From Leptodontidium sp. MPI-SDFR-AT-0119 (Eukaryota; Ascomycota; Leotiomycetes; Helotiales; Leptodontidiaceae), in assembly GCA_020726505.1 (NCBI GenBank), contig JAHLEZ010000020.1:992001-1056000 (forward strand): DNA of 64,000 nt. Reading direction: 5' to 3'. The translations under genes and the position numbers were made by a program. Every line of letters begins with the position of its first letter. The stretch's first letter is position 1. Shown here piece by piece: positions 63,238 to 64,000 of this stretch. A model generated the notes under the pieces. The model did not search any database. It saw only the letters and a list, made by a program, of their open reading frames with translations, and was not told where the DNA came from.

Positions 63238-63681
63238 GTTGGGATGAAGATGGCTGTGAGAAGTGATGTCCACTGAGTATGCACATCTATGGCAGGAGAG
63301 GAAGGAGATATAAGAATCTCTCGTTCCTGTTGCAGGCTACGCAGTTGACCGTGAGCATTGATACAGCCCTCAGTGGCCTGGCCTCCACAGTCTCGTAACT
63401 TGGCTAGCATTCTGCAACCGCGATCTGCGCCTCCTGCGAGCGCGTTTTGATCACGCCGGCGCGAAGACCACGAATCAGATATCCCTCGATATCCGGGGAA
63501 CCTTGCTAGATCGGCAGTCCAAGCCACTGCGAACACTGGTCGCTTAACGAATAAGTTAAGCGAACATAGGCACGAGAACCCCCCCCCCCCCCCCCCCCCC
63601 CTTTCCGCTGCACGAGCAATCAAATCCTCCGGAAACCCGGTCAAAGCCCTCCAGCAGAAAATTGATATCAACAAGGACTAG
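63238..63681. other. No gene seen
   Basis: Spacer containing the 23-C run; the minus strand is open across it, but the frame is interrupted in meaning by a poly-Gly run and has no recognisable content. Confidence 0.35.
63579..63601. repeat. Homopolymer run of 23 C
   Basis: Uninterrupted C run, the second in the window. Confidence 0.9.
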
Positions 63682-64000
63682 CTATGTCGTAGGATAATAT
63701 TGCACAGCATCTTTACCGCCGTGAATGACCTCCCAGTTCACAATCGTTGCATTCCCGATGTCCGAGAATGTTGGAAAAGGAGCGACCGGGGGCACGGTGC
63801 AGAGGCTTGGATCGGAAAACTCTACCTTCAAGCCGGCCCCGATGAAGACCTCACTGTGTTGAGGCACAGTATACTCCACTCTGGTCGCAGAGGTTGCATT
63901 GACGGCCGCAGGACAGTCTCGATCAGGCTGATTTTGATCACATGCGAGCTTGGGATGGGATCTGCCTCATTCCTCTAGGGATATGCCCACTTCAGGCCAT
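63682..64000 (-). CDS. Partial gene running off the window, unknown
   Basis: The minus-strand frame ends at 63682 and is open to beyond 63930 with sensible wording (DCPAAVNATSATRVEYTVPQ, SEVFIGAGLKVEFSDPSLC, DIGNATIVNWEVIHGG). Its 5' part lies outside the window. Two Cys and an Asn-glycosylation-like NAT could suit an extracellular protein. No family is recognised. Confidence 0.45.

Noticed and set aside
1..64000. Starship captain (DUF3435 tyrosine recombinase)
   Set aside because: Looked for conserved DUF3435 wording in all longer frames; none found.
1..64000. tRNA genes, rRNA or CRISPR arrays
   Set aside because: A few TTCGAA-like B-box words (for example near 2757 and 15815) have no pairing T-arm or acceptor stem; no spaced repeat array of CRISPR type.

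Overview
The window looks like chromosomal DNA of a filamentous ascomycete, plausibly a leotiomycete. The genes have very short introns (mostly 44-62 bp, GTRNGT...YAG, with CTAAC/CTGAC-type branch sites). The families are typically fungal: an NLR/STAND protein, DUF3723, a Git3-like GPCR, an AA11-like LPMO, 2EXR and F-box-like proteins. Repeats show C-to-T/G-to-A damage of the repeat-induced point mutation (RIP) kind. Splice models below were worked out by hand from reading phase and consensus sites; no database search was possible.

Region by region. 0-9.3 kb: one membrane-protein gene, then a repeat graveyard. It holds a chromodomain fragment, a broken pogo/Fot1-like transposase joined head-on to a hAT transposase, a 5'-truncated LINE 3' end with RNase H, and a decayed MFS transporter. 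11.9-13.2 kb: an intact two-exon seven-TM receptor. 14.6-15.6 kb: a decayed fungal transcription-factor tail. 15.85-20.37 kb: an AT-rich 4.5 kb DNA transposon with 25-bp terminal inverted repeats, TA target duplication and a heavily mutated transposase. 20.6-23.1 kb: a half MFS transporter, a tiny three-exon metallothionein-like gene and a truncated ZIP metal transporter. 23.7-41 kb: two versions of one gene set. The first is mostly relics (ferric reductase start, MADS-like gene, DUF3723 tail, kinase-like 5' end). The second is intact (MADS-like gene, ferric reductase, DUF3723, pseudokinase). 41.46-47.83 kb: a unit bounded by long inverted repeats and TA dinucleotides that contains a divergent pair, an NB-ARC/TPR NLR and a HeLo-like effector. 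49.3-51.0 kb: a second intact ferric reductase. 52.3-55.2 kb: three secreted proteins (Cys-rich PAN-like, AA11-like LPMO, double-psi barrel/expansin-like). 55.9-64 kb: single-copy-looking genes, including an extremely acidic protein, two membrane proteins and an F-box-like protein.

The standout system is the divergent NLR/effector pair. The first ~27 residues of the NLR and the last ~27 residues of the effector carry the same short Gly/Asn/Gln motif (SFGxxNSGxQxGxxNGxV). This is the arrangement expected for prion-like amyloid templating of a membrane-killing HeLo domain by an activated NLR. Here the whole module sits between inverted repeats. Ferric reductases, DUF3723 and NLRs are also recurrent cargo of the giant Starship elements of fungi. 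No Starship captain (DUF3435 recombinase) is visible, so Starship membership is only an inference.
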